Shown here: in pieces, positions 17,646-25,334 of the stretch
Layout: every line of letters begins with the position of its first letter
Position numbering within the stretch: position 1 is the first letter of the stretch
Source of the DNA: Streptomyces cellulosae
Lineage (GTDB): Bacteria > Actinomycetota > Actinomycetes > Streptomycetales > Streptomycetaceae
NCBI RefSeq assembly: GCF_000721105.1
Contig: NZ_JOEV01000038.1
Coordinates: 1-64,000 of the forward strand
Reading direction: 5' to 3'
DNA length: 64,000 nt
Program-made: the position numbers and the translations under genes
The notes under the pieces: generated by a model
What the model was told of the DNA's origin: nothing
What the model saw: the letters and a program-made list of their open reading frames with translations, nothing else
Databases searched by the model: none

Positions 17646-18069
17646 GCGAAGGCTCCGTGGCATCGAGTCGGTAGAACTCGGGTGGGTGCCTTCACACGGG
17701 CGCGCACCACAGGTACTGCGGCGCGGGTACGGCCGAGCCCCTCAGCAGGGCCGTCCACCGAGAGTACGGGTGCGTTTCCCCTCGCTGTCAAGGCTGTCCG
17801 TACTGTGAGCCGTACGTCTCACGTCAGTTGACGCACCACCGAATGCCTGTTCCACTTGGCCCATGCATCCACAGCAGTGGCTGGTCAAACGCTCCCACAT
17901 CGACTTCGGTCGAGTGTGGTCCTCGTCCTGTTGAGCTGACCCACTGCGCGCCCTGATCCGCTGATCCGGCAGGGGCGCTCCTCGCGTTCTCCCTCGCTTC
18001 GCCTTCACACGCGCACCCCTCCCCTCTCGCGTTCGCTCACTCTTGCCTGCCCTCAGGAGACCGCACCCG
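17646..18069. promoter_or_regulatory. divergent promoter region of the transporter locus
   Basis: This 424-bp gap separates the minus-strand permease operon from the plus-strand binding protein gene. A TTGACG at 17828-17833 could be a minus-35 box for the binding protein gene, with a weak TCCACT 17 bp further on. An inverted repeat GTGAG...CTCAC flanks CCGTACGT near 17805. The stretch 17856-17919 is unusually rich in complementary segments and is listed separately. No coding frame here looks real. Confidence 0.5.
17856..17919 (+). ncRNA. candidate structured 5' leader of the binding protein mRNA
   Basis: TTGGCC (17856-17861) can pair with GGTCAA (17883-17888, one G-U). CCAC-AGCA-GTGG (17869-17880) forms a small hairpin inside it. 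CCACATCGAC-TTCG-GTCGAGTGTGG (17895-17919) forms a hairpin with a UUCG tetraloop and one bulge. These lie about 150-210 nt ahead of the binding protein ATG. I do not recognise a known riboswitch class; a metabolite-sensing leader is only a possibility. Confidence 0.3.
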
Positions 18070-19017
18070 ATGCACACGCCCACGCATGCCCGAAACAGAC
18101 TTGTCACCCCCTTCGTCCTCATCACCGCGGCGACCCTGCTCCTCACCGCCTGCGGCTCCGGCTCGGACGAGGCCGCCGTCGCCGCCGCGGGCCGAGCCGA
18201 CCGGATCCCCACCACGGACGTCGTCTCCGCCCTCAAGAAGGACGAGAAGGCCGCCAAGCTGCTGCCCTCCGGCACCACCCACCTCACGATCGCCACCAAC
18301 GTCTCCGGCCAGCCGCCCGGCACCTCGATCCTGGACGACGGAAAGACCCTGGCCGGGCAGGACATCGACTTCGCGAACGCCGTCGCCAAGGTCCTCGGCA
18401 TCGGACTGCGGACCGAGCAGGCGAGCTTCGAGGCGATCCTGCCGGCCCTCGGCAGCGGCAAGTACGACCTCGGTGTCGGCAACTTCGGCGTGACCGACGA
18501 GCGCCGCAGGACCATCGACTTCGTCACCTACATCAACGACGGCCAGGGCTTCGCCACCCGCAAGGACAGCAAGCTGACCAAGGTCACCGACCTGAAGCAG
18601 CTGTGCGGCCTGAACGTCGCCACCGGTGCGGGCACCACCTTCGAGGCCACGCTGGAGGAGAACACGCACCTGTGCACCGACGCGGGCAAGAAGGCGTACA
18701 AGGTGCAGACCTACAACGAGCAGGGCGCGATCTGGTCCTCGCTCCAGCAGGGCCGCAGCGACATCGTGATGTCCACGATCAACGGCCTGCGCTACGCCGT
18801 CGCCCACCAGCAGGGCGTGAAGTTCCTCAACGAGTTCCACCGCCTCGACGTCGGCTTCGCCTTCAAGAAGGGCAGCACCCTGACACCCGCCTTCCAGGCG
18901 GCGGTGAACGAACTGATCGCCGACGGCACGTACGCCAGGATCCTGAAGAAGTGGGGGACGACGGGCTCGGCCATCACCAAGTCGGAGATCTCGCCCCCGG
19001 AGGTGAAGGCTCCGTAG
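18070..19017 (+). CDS. ABC transporter substrate-binding lipoprotein (family 3 solute-binding)
   Basis: This 315-residue protein has a lipoprotein signal with lipobox LLTAC (lipidated Cys28) and a solute-binding protein family 3 fold. Key segments are GQDIDFANAVAKVLGI, SFEAILPALGSGKYDLG and FATRKDSKLTKVTDLKQLCG. Such proteins deliver amino acids or their derivatives to HisP/HisM-type transporters. ATG at 18070 has AGGAG about 10 nt upstream. It faces away from the permease, FAD protein, ATPase and monooxygenase operon and supplies its extracellular receptor. Two cysteines in the mature part (LCGLN and LCTDA) may form a disulfide. Confidence 0.92.
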   Translation: MHTPTHARNRLVTPFVLITAATLLLTACGSGSDEAAVAAAGRADRIPTTDVVSALKKDEKAAKLLPSGTTHLTIATNVSGQPPGTSILDDGKTLAGQDIDFANAVAKVLGIGLRTEQASFEAILPALGSGKYDLGVGNFGVTDERRRTIDFVTYINDGQGFATRKDSKLTKVTDLKQLCGLNVATGAGTTFEATLEENTHLCTDAGKKAYKVQTYNEQGAIWSSLQQGRSDIVMSTINGLRYAVAHQQGVKFLNEFHRLDVGFAFKKGSTLTPAFQAAVNELIADGTYARILKKWGTTGSAITKSEISPPEVKAP

Positions 19018-19061
19018 GGCGCGGGCCCGCACCCTGCGAACGTCCCGCGTCCCCCCGGCGG

Positions 19062-19531
19062 TCAGCGCACGCCCACGGCCCGCCGCCGGGAAGGAGCGGC
19101 CCGCGCCCCGATCACCCGGTCCATCAGCGCGCCCAGCACATCCCGCACAGAGTCCCGTTCCCGCGCGTCGCACTCCAGCACCGGCACGTCGTCCCGCAGC
19201 CCCAGCGCCTCCCGGACCTCCTCGGTGCCGAACCGCTCCGCATCGTCGAAGCGGTTCACGGCGAGTACGAACGGGGCGCCCTGGGCCTCGAAGTAGTCGA
19301 CCGCCGGGAAGCAGTCCTCGATGCGCCGAGTGTCGACGAGCACGATCGTTCCCAGCGCGCCTTCCCCTCCAGCGAGTCGATGCCCACGGAGACCTGTGTG
19401 ATCGCCGCCTCCGTGTCCAGCGGTTCGATCTCCGAAATGGCCCCGATGAAGGTGGTCTTGCCCACCCCGAGCCCTCCGCTGACCACGATCTTCACGGCCA
19501 ACGGCACGGTCTTGTCAGAGCGCCCGGACAT
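19062..19531 (-). pseudogene. cvnD-like conservon GTP-binding protein, internally deleted
   Basis: The start MSGRSDKTVPLAVKIVVSGG with P-loop GGLGVGKTT is that of CvnD, the Ras-like GTPase of Streptomyces conservons. After EAAITQVSVGIDSL the frame is lost. The frame resumes with EGALGTIVLVDTRRIEDCF, VNRFD and ECDARERDSV, the C-terminal half of CvnD. About 50 codons containing the switch and G3 regions are missing and the two halves are out of frame, so the protein cannot be functional. It partly overlaps a cvnC remnant upstream, as cvnC-cvnD genes do in intact conservons. Confidence 0.85.
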
Positions 19532-19661
19532 GGTCCCTGATCCTTTCGAGCTTCGGGAGCGGCAACTCCCCGGCGTGCCGGCACGCGAGCGCGCCCGTGG
19601 CCGCGAGGCCGAAGACCAGCACCTCGGCGGCTCCGAGAGGAACACCGGCCGGACGAACGTC
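19515..19661 (-). pseudogene. cvnC-like (DUF742) C-terminal fragment
   Basis: The minus-strand frame ending at 19515 reads VPLGAAEVLVFGLAATGALACRH and ends with LERIRDHVRAL. This resembles the end of DUF742 proteins (CvnC), where a VPLGVARVLVADL motif precedes the stop overlapping cvnD. Upstream of this there is no extended similarity in the same frame. It is the last 45 or so residues of a decayed cvnC. Confidence 0.65.
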
Positions 19662-19929
19662 GCGTTCTCGACAGGCTCTACGTTCTGGGACGGTCCGCCG
19701 TTCACTCGGCGGGAGCCGGGCGGCTCTGATGTGACGTCCACTGAAATGCCTGAAGCCGCAGGCGTGTTGGATCAAGGGCGGAATTGGTTCTGCTTCCGGC
19801 CGAGGCCCCTCACGGCACGCCGGTCACTGGATCGGGTTTTTTTCTGCCGTCTCGCAGCGCAATCAGAGCGGTCCCGCGGGTCGACTCTTCCCGCCCGGCG
19901 GATTCGTATACAAAAGCATTGACTGTCTG
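19662..19929. other. intergenic region, no gene recognised
   Basis: No frame in this stretch has convincing codon bias or a known motif. It lies between the decayed conservon genes and the end of the DUF5685 gene. It includes a run of seven T at about 19839-19845 and lower GC than its surroundings near 19905-19930. It probably contains the DUF5685 terminator and scrambled conservon sequence. Confidence 0.5.
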
Positions 19930-21129
19930 TCACAACCCGCAGTCGCAACAAGAGCAGCATTCACAGCAGGAGCACGCCTCACAGCAGTCGCAGTTGCCGC
20001 AATTGCCGCACCAGCCCTCGCGCTTCCGCCGCGACCACGGCCCTTCGTACTCGTCGGCGCAGCACACCTTGCAGGTGCAGCACAGCCCGATCGCGACGCC
20101 GCACCCCGCCCAGAACCCGCGCTTGCCGGGCCGGGGCGGCTCACCGCCGAAGGGACTGCCGCCGTAGGGGTTCCCCGGCGCCTGGGGCCCCTGCGGGGCG
20201 TACGGGCCGCCGTGCCCGGGCGGCCCGAAGGCGGCGGTGGCCTCCTCCGGCAGGTGCCCGCAGGAGGACGGCCCCCCGAACGCCCGGTCCACCGAGCGCC
20301 GCAGTTCATGCACGAGCAGCTGGTGCGCGAGCTTGCTGTCCCTGAACTCGGCCTCGCGCAGTGCGAGCCGTATCCCGTGTACGGCGTCGTCGGCGAGCCG
20401 CCTGGCCTCCACCAGGGAGGTCCCGGTCGCGGTGAGGGGGTTCCAGGCACGGGCGGCGGCGTCGGCCTCCCGGTCCTCCACCGCGTCCAGCAGATGCGCG
20501 AGCCGGCCGAAGAGGCGCCCGGCCTCGGCGAGCGGCGCCATGTTGCCGGGGCGGTCGGCCAGGATCGCGGTGTGCGCGAAGGCGGCGGCCGTCGCGGTCT
20601 CGGTGGGTTCGGTGACGGTCAGCAACGGGGTGCCCGGCCCCGCCAGCGCCTCGACACCGACCTGCCGGTCCACGGCGTCGACGAGTACGGCGGTGTCGAA
20701 CCCGACGTCCCTGCCGGTCCGCGCCCCGGCTCGGTCCCAGCTCATGGCCACCCGGCGGGCCGCGAGCGCCACCGGCCCGCGGCCCAGCAGCCCGTCCCCG
20801 TCGGCGACATGGTCACGCACCTTGGCCGAGGCGAGCACCAGCGAAACGGCGGCTGCGAGCCGCGCGCCCTCACCCTGGGTGACGGACGCGGTCCGCATGC
20901 CGCGCAGCGGACAGGGCCCCGCCGTACGCCGTCCCGCTCCCGCGCTGCCCGCGCCGGTCTGAGCCTCCGTCAAAACGGATATCAGCAGCCCGTCGTAGTT
21001 CGTCACCACCCGCGCGAGTTGTCCGTGGTCCTTGCGCAGTGCGAGGCACAGCCCGCACAAATGCGCCATCCACTGGGTTTTGAGGCTCTCTGTGAGCCGG
21101 TGACGACATGGCCTGACGATTCCGAACAC
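19930..21129 (-). CDS. DUF5685 family protein with a Cys-rich tail
   Basis: This 399-residue protein starts VFGIVRPCRHRL and continues with WMAHLCGLCLALRKDHGQ, the signature of DUF5685 proteins of actinobacteria, with conserved cysteines that could bind metal. The middle is helical and Ala-rich. A Pro/Gly linker at about 305-340 leads to a tail of about 61 residues with 19 cysteines, ending CCECCSCCDCGL. GTG at 21129 was chosen because homologues begin MFGIVRPC and GGGGG precedes it. It is divergent from sflA. The function is unknown; the tail looks able to bind several metal ions or form disulfides. Confidence 0.8.
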   Translation of the reverse strand: MFGIVRPCRHRLTESLKTQWMAHLCGLCLALRKDHGQLARVVTNYDGLLISVLTEAQTGAGSAGAGRRTAGPCPLRGMRTASVTQGEGARLAAAVSLVLASAKVRDHVADGDGLLGRGPVALAARRVAMSWDRAGARTGRDVGFDTAVLVDAVDRQVGVEALAGPGTPLLTVTEPTETATAAAFAHTAILADRPGNMAPLAEAGRLFGRLAHLLDAVEDREADAAARAWNPLTATGTSLVEARRLADDAVHGIRLALREAEFRDSKLAHQLLVHELRRSVDRAFGGPSSCGHLPEEATAAFGPPGHGGPYAPQGPQAPGNPYGGSPFGGEPPRPGKRGFWAGCGVAIGLCCTCKVCCADEYEGPWSRRKREGWCGNCGNCDCCEACSCCECCSCCDCGL

Positions 21130-21428
21130 GACGATCCCCCCGTGGTGCTTACGGCGTTGAACTGCGGTGAGCTGCGGCATCGTACCGACCCCATCGTTCA
21201 CCCGTACGCCCCGCTCATCACCCGTACGCCGTGAAGAATCATATTTCACTCACAGTCAGCAGCTGTTTGTGAAACGACCCTTGGGACACATGGACTCTCG
21301 ACGGATTCGCTGTGCACCAGTACCGTCACAAACCCCCCGCGCGGCGTCTATCCACTTGGCGCACCGTCCGCATCATGGATGACCATAGAGATGCGGAGCA
21401 CGAAAGACCGCTGTGAGAGGAGGCGTCC

Positions 21429-21866
21429 ATGGGATCGGTACGCAAGGCAAGTGCCTGGCTTGGCCTCGTCGACGACAACGAAGACGAGCGTTACTACGAC
21501 GACGACTACTCCGAAGGGACCGAGCCCGGGGAGGCCTGGGTCACCGATCCGCGGGTCAAGGTGGCCACGGACGTCGCCGAGGAGAAGGGCCGCCGGATCG
21601 GCACGGTCACCCCGGACAGCTTCCGGGACGCCCGCGCCATCGGCGAGCTGTTCCGCGAGGGTGTCCCGGTGATCGTGAACCTCACGGCCATGGAGGCCGG
21701 CGACGCCAAGCGTGTCGTCGACTTCGCGGCCGGGCTGATCTTCGGCCTGCGGGGTTCCATCGACCGGGTGTCCAACCGGGTGTTCCTGCTGACCCCCGCC
21801 GACACGGAGATCATCAGCGGGGATGCGGCCGCGCACCGCACGGACGGCTTCTTCAACCAGAGCTGA
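21429..21866 (+). CDS. sflA: SepF-like protein SflA
   Basis: This 145-residue protein is a SepF homologue. It has a short N-terminal segment [13 protein letters not shown] that could form the membrane-binding amphipathic helix, an acidic linker, and the SepF domain from about residue 55 ([40 protein letters not shown]). SepF proteins bind FtsZ and anchor it to the membrane. Streptomyces has extra SepF-like copies, and by gene context (next to DUF5685 and an acyl-CoA dehydrogenase, recalled as the SCO1749 position) this is SflA, reported to influence growth and morphology, rather than the division-operon SepF. AGAGGAGG precedes the ATG. Confidence 0.82.
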   Translation: MGSVRKASAWLGLVDDNEDERYYDDDYSEGTEPGEAWVTDPRVKVATDVAEEKGRRIGTVTPDSFRDARAIGELFREGVPVIVNLTAMEAGDAKRVVDFAAGLIFGLRGSIDRVSNRVFLLTPADTEIISGDAAAHRTDGFFNQS

Positions 21867-21891
21867 GGCAGGGCCGCTCACCGGCCCTGCC
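21867..21891. terminator. bidirectional hairpin between sflA and acyl-CoA dehydrogenase
   Basis: GGCAGGGCCG (21867-21876) and CGGCCCTGCC (21882-21891) pair perfectly around CTCAC. The hairpin begins at the base after the sflA stop and lies 12 bp from the end of the convergent dehydrogenase gene, so it can end both transcripts. Confidence 0.8.
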
Positions 21892-21903
21892 CGCTTCTGG
21901 CGG

Positions 21904-23076
21904 TCAGCGGAAGGCGTCGAGCCCGGTGAGCGCCTTGCCCAGCACGAGCTGGTGCATCTCGACGGTGCCCTCGTAGGTGAGCACCGACTCGAGGTTGGTC
22001 GCGTGCCGCATCACGGGGTATTCGAGCGAGATCCCGTTGGCACCGAGGATGGTACGGGCGGTCCGGCAGATCTCGATCGCCTCTCGTACGTTGTTGAGCT
22101 TGCCGAAGCTGACCTGCTCGGGACGCAGGCGGCCGGCGTCCATGCGCCGCCCCAGGTGATGGGCGAGCAGAATCCCCTTGTGCAGTTCGACCGCCATGTC
22201 GGCGAGCTTGGCCTGGGTGAGCTGGAACCCCCCGATGGGCCGCCCGAACTGCTCACGCGTCTTCGCGTAGTCGACGGCGGCCTCGAAGCAGGCGCGGGCC
22301 GCGCCCATGGCTCCCCAGACGATCCCGTAGCGGGCGTGGGACAGACAACTGAGCGGACCCTTGAGGCCGACGACCTCCGGCAGGACGGCATCGGCGGGCA
22401 GCCGTACGTCGTCGAGCACGAGCTCGCTGGTGACGGAGGCGCGCAGCGACCACTTGTGCTTGATCTCCGGCGCGGAGAAACCGGGGCTGTCGGTCGGCAC
22501 CACGAACCCGCGGATCCCGTCATCGGTCTGCGCCCACACGACGGCGACCCCGGCGACGGACCCGTTGGTGATCCACATCTTGCGCCCGTTCAGCACCCAG
22601 TCTCCGCCGTCACGCTTGGCGTACGTCCGCATGGAGGCGGGGTCGGACCCGTGGTCGGGCTCGGTGAGCCCGAAGCAGCCGATGACCTCTCCGGCGGCCA
22701 TGGAGGGCAGCCACCGCCGCTTCTGCTCCTCGCTGCCGAACCGATGAACGGCGTACATGGCGAGGGACCCCTGCACCGACACCAGTGAGCGAATCCCGGA
22801 ATCGGCGGCCTCCAGCTCCAGGCAGGCGAGCCCGTACTGCACAGCGCTGGCACCGGCGCACCCGTACCCGCTGAGCGACATCCCGAGCGCCCCGATCCCG
22901 CCCAGCTCCCGGGCGAGCTCGCGAATCCCGGGGAGCTCCCCGCTCTCGTACCACTCGGCGACGTACGGCAGCACCCGGTCCGCGGCCCACTCCCGCACGG
23001 TGGCCCTGATCGCCAGGTCCTCCGGCTCGAGCAGGTCGTCGACACCGAGGGGGTCGGCGGGGTCGAACGGGGCCAT
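21904..23076 (-). CDS. acyl-CoA dehydrogenase (glutaryl-CoA dehydrogenase-like)
   Basis: This 390-residue flavoenzyme carries acyl-CoA dehydrogenase signatures: CFGLTEPDHGSDP, WITNGS, ARYGIVWGAMGAA, FGRPIGGFQLTQ, and the catalytic base in TYEGT (E369). Overall it resembles the glutaryl-CoA dehydrogenase branch, which oxidises and decarboxylates glutaryl-CoA in lysine and tryptophan breakdown, but other acyl-CoA substrates are possible. ATG at 23076 follows GAGG; a GTG two codons earlier is an alternative. It stands alone, with an operator-like palindrome 17 bp upstream that suggests TetR-type control. Confidence 0.92.
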   Translation of the reverse strand: MAPFDPADPLGVDDLLEPEDLAIRATVREWAADRVLPYVAEWYESGELPGIRELARELGGIGALGMSLSGYGCAGASAVQYGLACLELEAADSGIRSLVSVQGSLAMYAVHRFGSEEQKRRWLPSMAAGEVIGCFGLTEPDHGSDPASMRTYAKRDGGDWVLNGRKMWITNGSVAGVAVVWAQTDDGIRGFVVPTDSPGFSAPEIKHKWSLRASVTSELVLDDVRLPADAVLPEVVGLKGPLSCLSHARYGIVWGAMGAARACFEAAVDYAKTREQFGRPIGGFQLTQAKLADMAVELHKGILLAHHLGRRMDAGRLRPEQVSFGKLNNVREAIEICRTARTILGANGISLEYPVMRHATNLESVLTYEGTVEMHQLVLGKALTGLDAFR

Positions 23077-23092
23077 GAGCACGTCCTCTCAA

Positions 23093-23109
23093 AACTAGCA
23101 CCGCTAGTT
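23093..23109. promoter_or_regulatory. operator palindrome of the acyl-CoA dehydrogenase gene
   Basis: AACTAGCACCGCTAGTT has perfect 7-bp arms and a 3-bp centre, immediately upstream of the dehydrogenase ribosome binding site. Similar CTAG-containing palindromes are typical of TetR-family regulators of acyl-CoA catabolism. The regulator gene is not adjacent. Confidence 0.55.
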
Positions 23110-23290
23110 ACTCGTCCGCACCTGACGTTACGACGGAGTGTCCCGCACGTCCAGGACCTCTCCCACCCACGCACCACCGTGACCGCCCCCTGACGGGCGA
23201 ACGTCGCCACTGGGGGTGCTGCCCCCGTCGGCGGCTCGCGGCAGGCGCCGCCGCGCCGCGTGGGCACGGAGGGACGTGCCGCTTCGCTGG

Positions 23291-23372
23291 ACCGCGCGGA
23301 TACCGAGGGGCGTGGTCGACCGCCGGACGCGGAGGGGCGTGGCGAACCGCGCCAACACCGGGGCGTGGCGGA
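23291..23372. repeat. imperfect 27-28 bp tandem repeat in a gene-free stretch
   Basis: Three diverged copies (23291-23318, 23319-23345, 23346-23372) each contain ACCG and GGGGCGTGG at matching places. They sit in the 313-bp gap 23110-23422 between the dehydrogenase promoter and the exporter gene, which otherwise holds nothing I recognise. Frames crossing it are rich in Arg, Pro and Ala and look non-coding. Confidence 0.45.
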
Positions 23373-23422
23373 TCGAGCAGATGCGCCGGGGGACGTGCTG
23401 CGCGGGCGGGAGACATCCCGCG

Positions 23423-25039
23423 TCAGGCGGAGACGCGGGACTCCGCGACCTCCCGAGGCGCGGGCACTCCCACACCCCCGGCCCCGGGCTCGGCCCCGGG
23501 CTCCCCGCACTGCATCACACGCGGCAGCCGCAACGCCATCACCGCCCCCAGCAACAACAGCCCCGCACTCACCAGCAGCGTGACATGCAGTCCGTGCACG
23601 AAACTGTCCTGGGCCGCCCGGCGCAGGGCAACCCCGGCCGGCCCGCCCAGCTGCCCGGCCACGTCGTACGCCTCGCCCAGCGAATGCCCCGCCGACGCGG
23701 ACGCCGCCGCCGGCACCCCCGGCACGGAGGCCAGCCCGGGCGCGTACGCCGCGTTCATCACCGTGCCGAGCAACGCGATCCCGATGCCCGCGCCCAGTTG
23801 GTACGAGGTCTCGCCGATCGCCGCCGCCCCGCCCGCCTGCTCCGGCGCAGACTCGCTCAGCATCGACTCGTACGCCCCGAACAGCGTCGTCTCCAGCCCG
23901 AACCCCAGCAGCACGAACCCGAAGACCAGCAGCCCCGCGTTGTCCTCGCCGCCCATCGCGGTCAGCAGGACGACGGCCACCGCCGTCAGGAGGAACCCGC
24001 AGCTGACCATCCGCCGCGGCCCGAACCGCCGGAGCAGCCGCGCCCCCGCCAGCCCCGCCGCCATCGCGGCGATCGTCAGCGGCAGCAGCCGTAGACCGGT
24101 CTGCAGCGGAGACAGTCCGAGCACCAGTTGCAGGTACTGCGCCGCGATCAGCTCCAGCCCGACGAGCGCGAGCATCGCCAGCACGATGCACCCGACCGAT
24201 GTGCTGAACGCCGGCCGCGCGAACATCCGCAGGTCCACCAGCGGATGCGTCAGCCGTCGCTGCCGCCGTACGAAGAGCACGATCAGCACGGCGCCCAGCA
24301 CCAGCGGCGCCACGGTGAACGGCCCCAGTTCCCCGCCGCCGAGCCGTTTCACGCCCAGCACCAGGCAGAACAGCCCGGCCGCCGCCATCAGCGCGCCCAC
24401 CACGTCCCAGGGGCCCTTGCCGTCACCCCGCGACTCCGGCAGCAGCAGCCGTCCGATCGGCAGGCTGACCAGCATCAACGGTATGTTGACGAGGAACACC
24501 GAGCCCCACCAGAAGTGCTCCAGCAGAAAGCCGCCGAGCAGCGGACCGATCGCCGCACCGACCGCCGCCACCGCGCTCCACATACCGATCGCGAGCGCCC
24601 TCTCCCGCCGGTCCGGGAAGACCTGGCGCAGGATCGACAGCGTCGCGGGCATGATCATCGCGCCGCCCACCCCGAGCAGCGCCCGGGCCACGATCAGCAC
24701 CTGGGCGGTCTCGGCGAGGGCGGCCATCGCGGAGGCGACGCCGAACAGGCCGTAACCGAGCAGCAGGATCCGTCTGCGGCCGACGCGGTCGCCGAGCGTG
24801 CCGAAGAGGATCAGCAGCGAGGCGCAGACGAGCGGATAGACGTCGACGATCCAGAGCAGTTCTATCGCGCCGGGCTTGAGGTCCTCGGTGACGGCGGGCA
24901 CCGCCACGTGCAGCACGGTCGCGTCGAGGGCGACCAGGAGCAGGCTGACGCAGAGGACGACGAGAACGACCCAGCGGTTGGCACCGGCCCCGGCCGCCCG
25001 ACGGCGCAGCGCGGCGGCGGCCGTGGTCGTCCCGGACAT
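23423..25039 (-). CDS. MFS transporter, DHA2 (EmrB/QacA) family
   Basis: This 538-residue protein has 14 predicted membrane segments, as in drug:H+ antiporters of the QacA/EmrB family. It shows motif A-like FGTLGDRVGRRR after the second segment and motif C-like GAAIGPLLGGFL in the fifth. Its closest behaviour would be efflux of drugs or metabolites by proton exchange. ATG at 25039 has GGGAGGTA upstream. It is monocistronic and divergent from the mannosyltransferase gene, with no linked regulator. Confidence 0.92.
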   Translation of the reverse strand: MSGTTTAAAALRRRAAGAGANRWVVLVVLCVSLLLVALDATVLHVAVPAVTEDLKPGAIELLWIVDVYPLVCASLLILFGTLGDRVGRRRILLLGYGLFGVASAMAALAETAQVLIVARALLGVGGAMIMPATLSILRQVFPDRRERALAIGMWSAVAAVGAAIGPLLGGFLLEHFWWGSVFLVNIPLMLVSLPIGRLLLPESRGDGKGPWDVVGALMAAAGLFCLVLGVKRLGGGELGPFTVAPLVLGAVLIVLFVRRQRRLTHPLVDLRMFARPAFSTSVGCIVLAMLALVGLELIAAQYLQLVLGLSPLQTGLRLLPLTIAAMAAGLAGARLLRRFGPRRMVSCGFLLTAVAVVLLTAMGGEDNAGLLVFGFVLLGFGLETTLFGAYESMLSESAPEQAGGAAAIGETSYQLGAGIGIALLGTVMNAAYAPGLASVPGVPAAASASAGHSLGEAYDVAGQLGGPAGVALRRAAQDSFVHGLHVTLLVSAGLLLLGAVMALRLPRVMQCGEPGAEPGAGGVGVPAPREVAESRVSA

Positions 25040-25334
25040 GCACGTACCTCCCAGATGTTCCCTCGCGGTCGGCGGGGCTCACGGGGTGGGGACTCCCCGT
25101 GACTCGGCCGGAGAGGAGCGGTGGTCTCCGGCCCGCGCAACGAAGGCGAGTGACACGCCAATGTACGCGAGTTCCTGTCGGTGCCCAGTGGCGGACCTCT
25201 CACACTCGTGGGGAACACGTGTGGCGTGCGCCACTCCCGCTCACCCCTCTCCCTCTCTCCCCCTCCTCATCGGGCACGGTCCCGGGGGACGGCCGGTTCC
25301 GGACCCGGTCGGGACGCGGTCGATAATCAGCCCC
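25040..25334. promoter_or_regulatory. divergent promoter region, exporter and mannosyltransferase genes
   Basis: A hairpin or operator-like repeat TCACGGGG...CCCCGTGA (25079-25102, 8-bp arms) lies 40 bp from the exporter start. At the other end GATAAT (25322-25327) is a good minus-10 box only 7 bp before the GTG of the mannosyltransferase gene, which lacks a ribosome binding site. That transcript is therefore probably leaderless. Confidence 0.5.

Noticed and set aside
23108..23416. Possible small gene in the gap before the exporter
   Set aside because: All frames are Arg/Pro/Ala-rich without a ribosome binding site; the tandem repeat explains the open frames.
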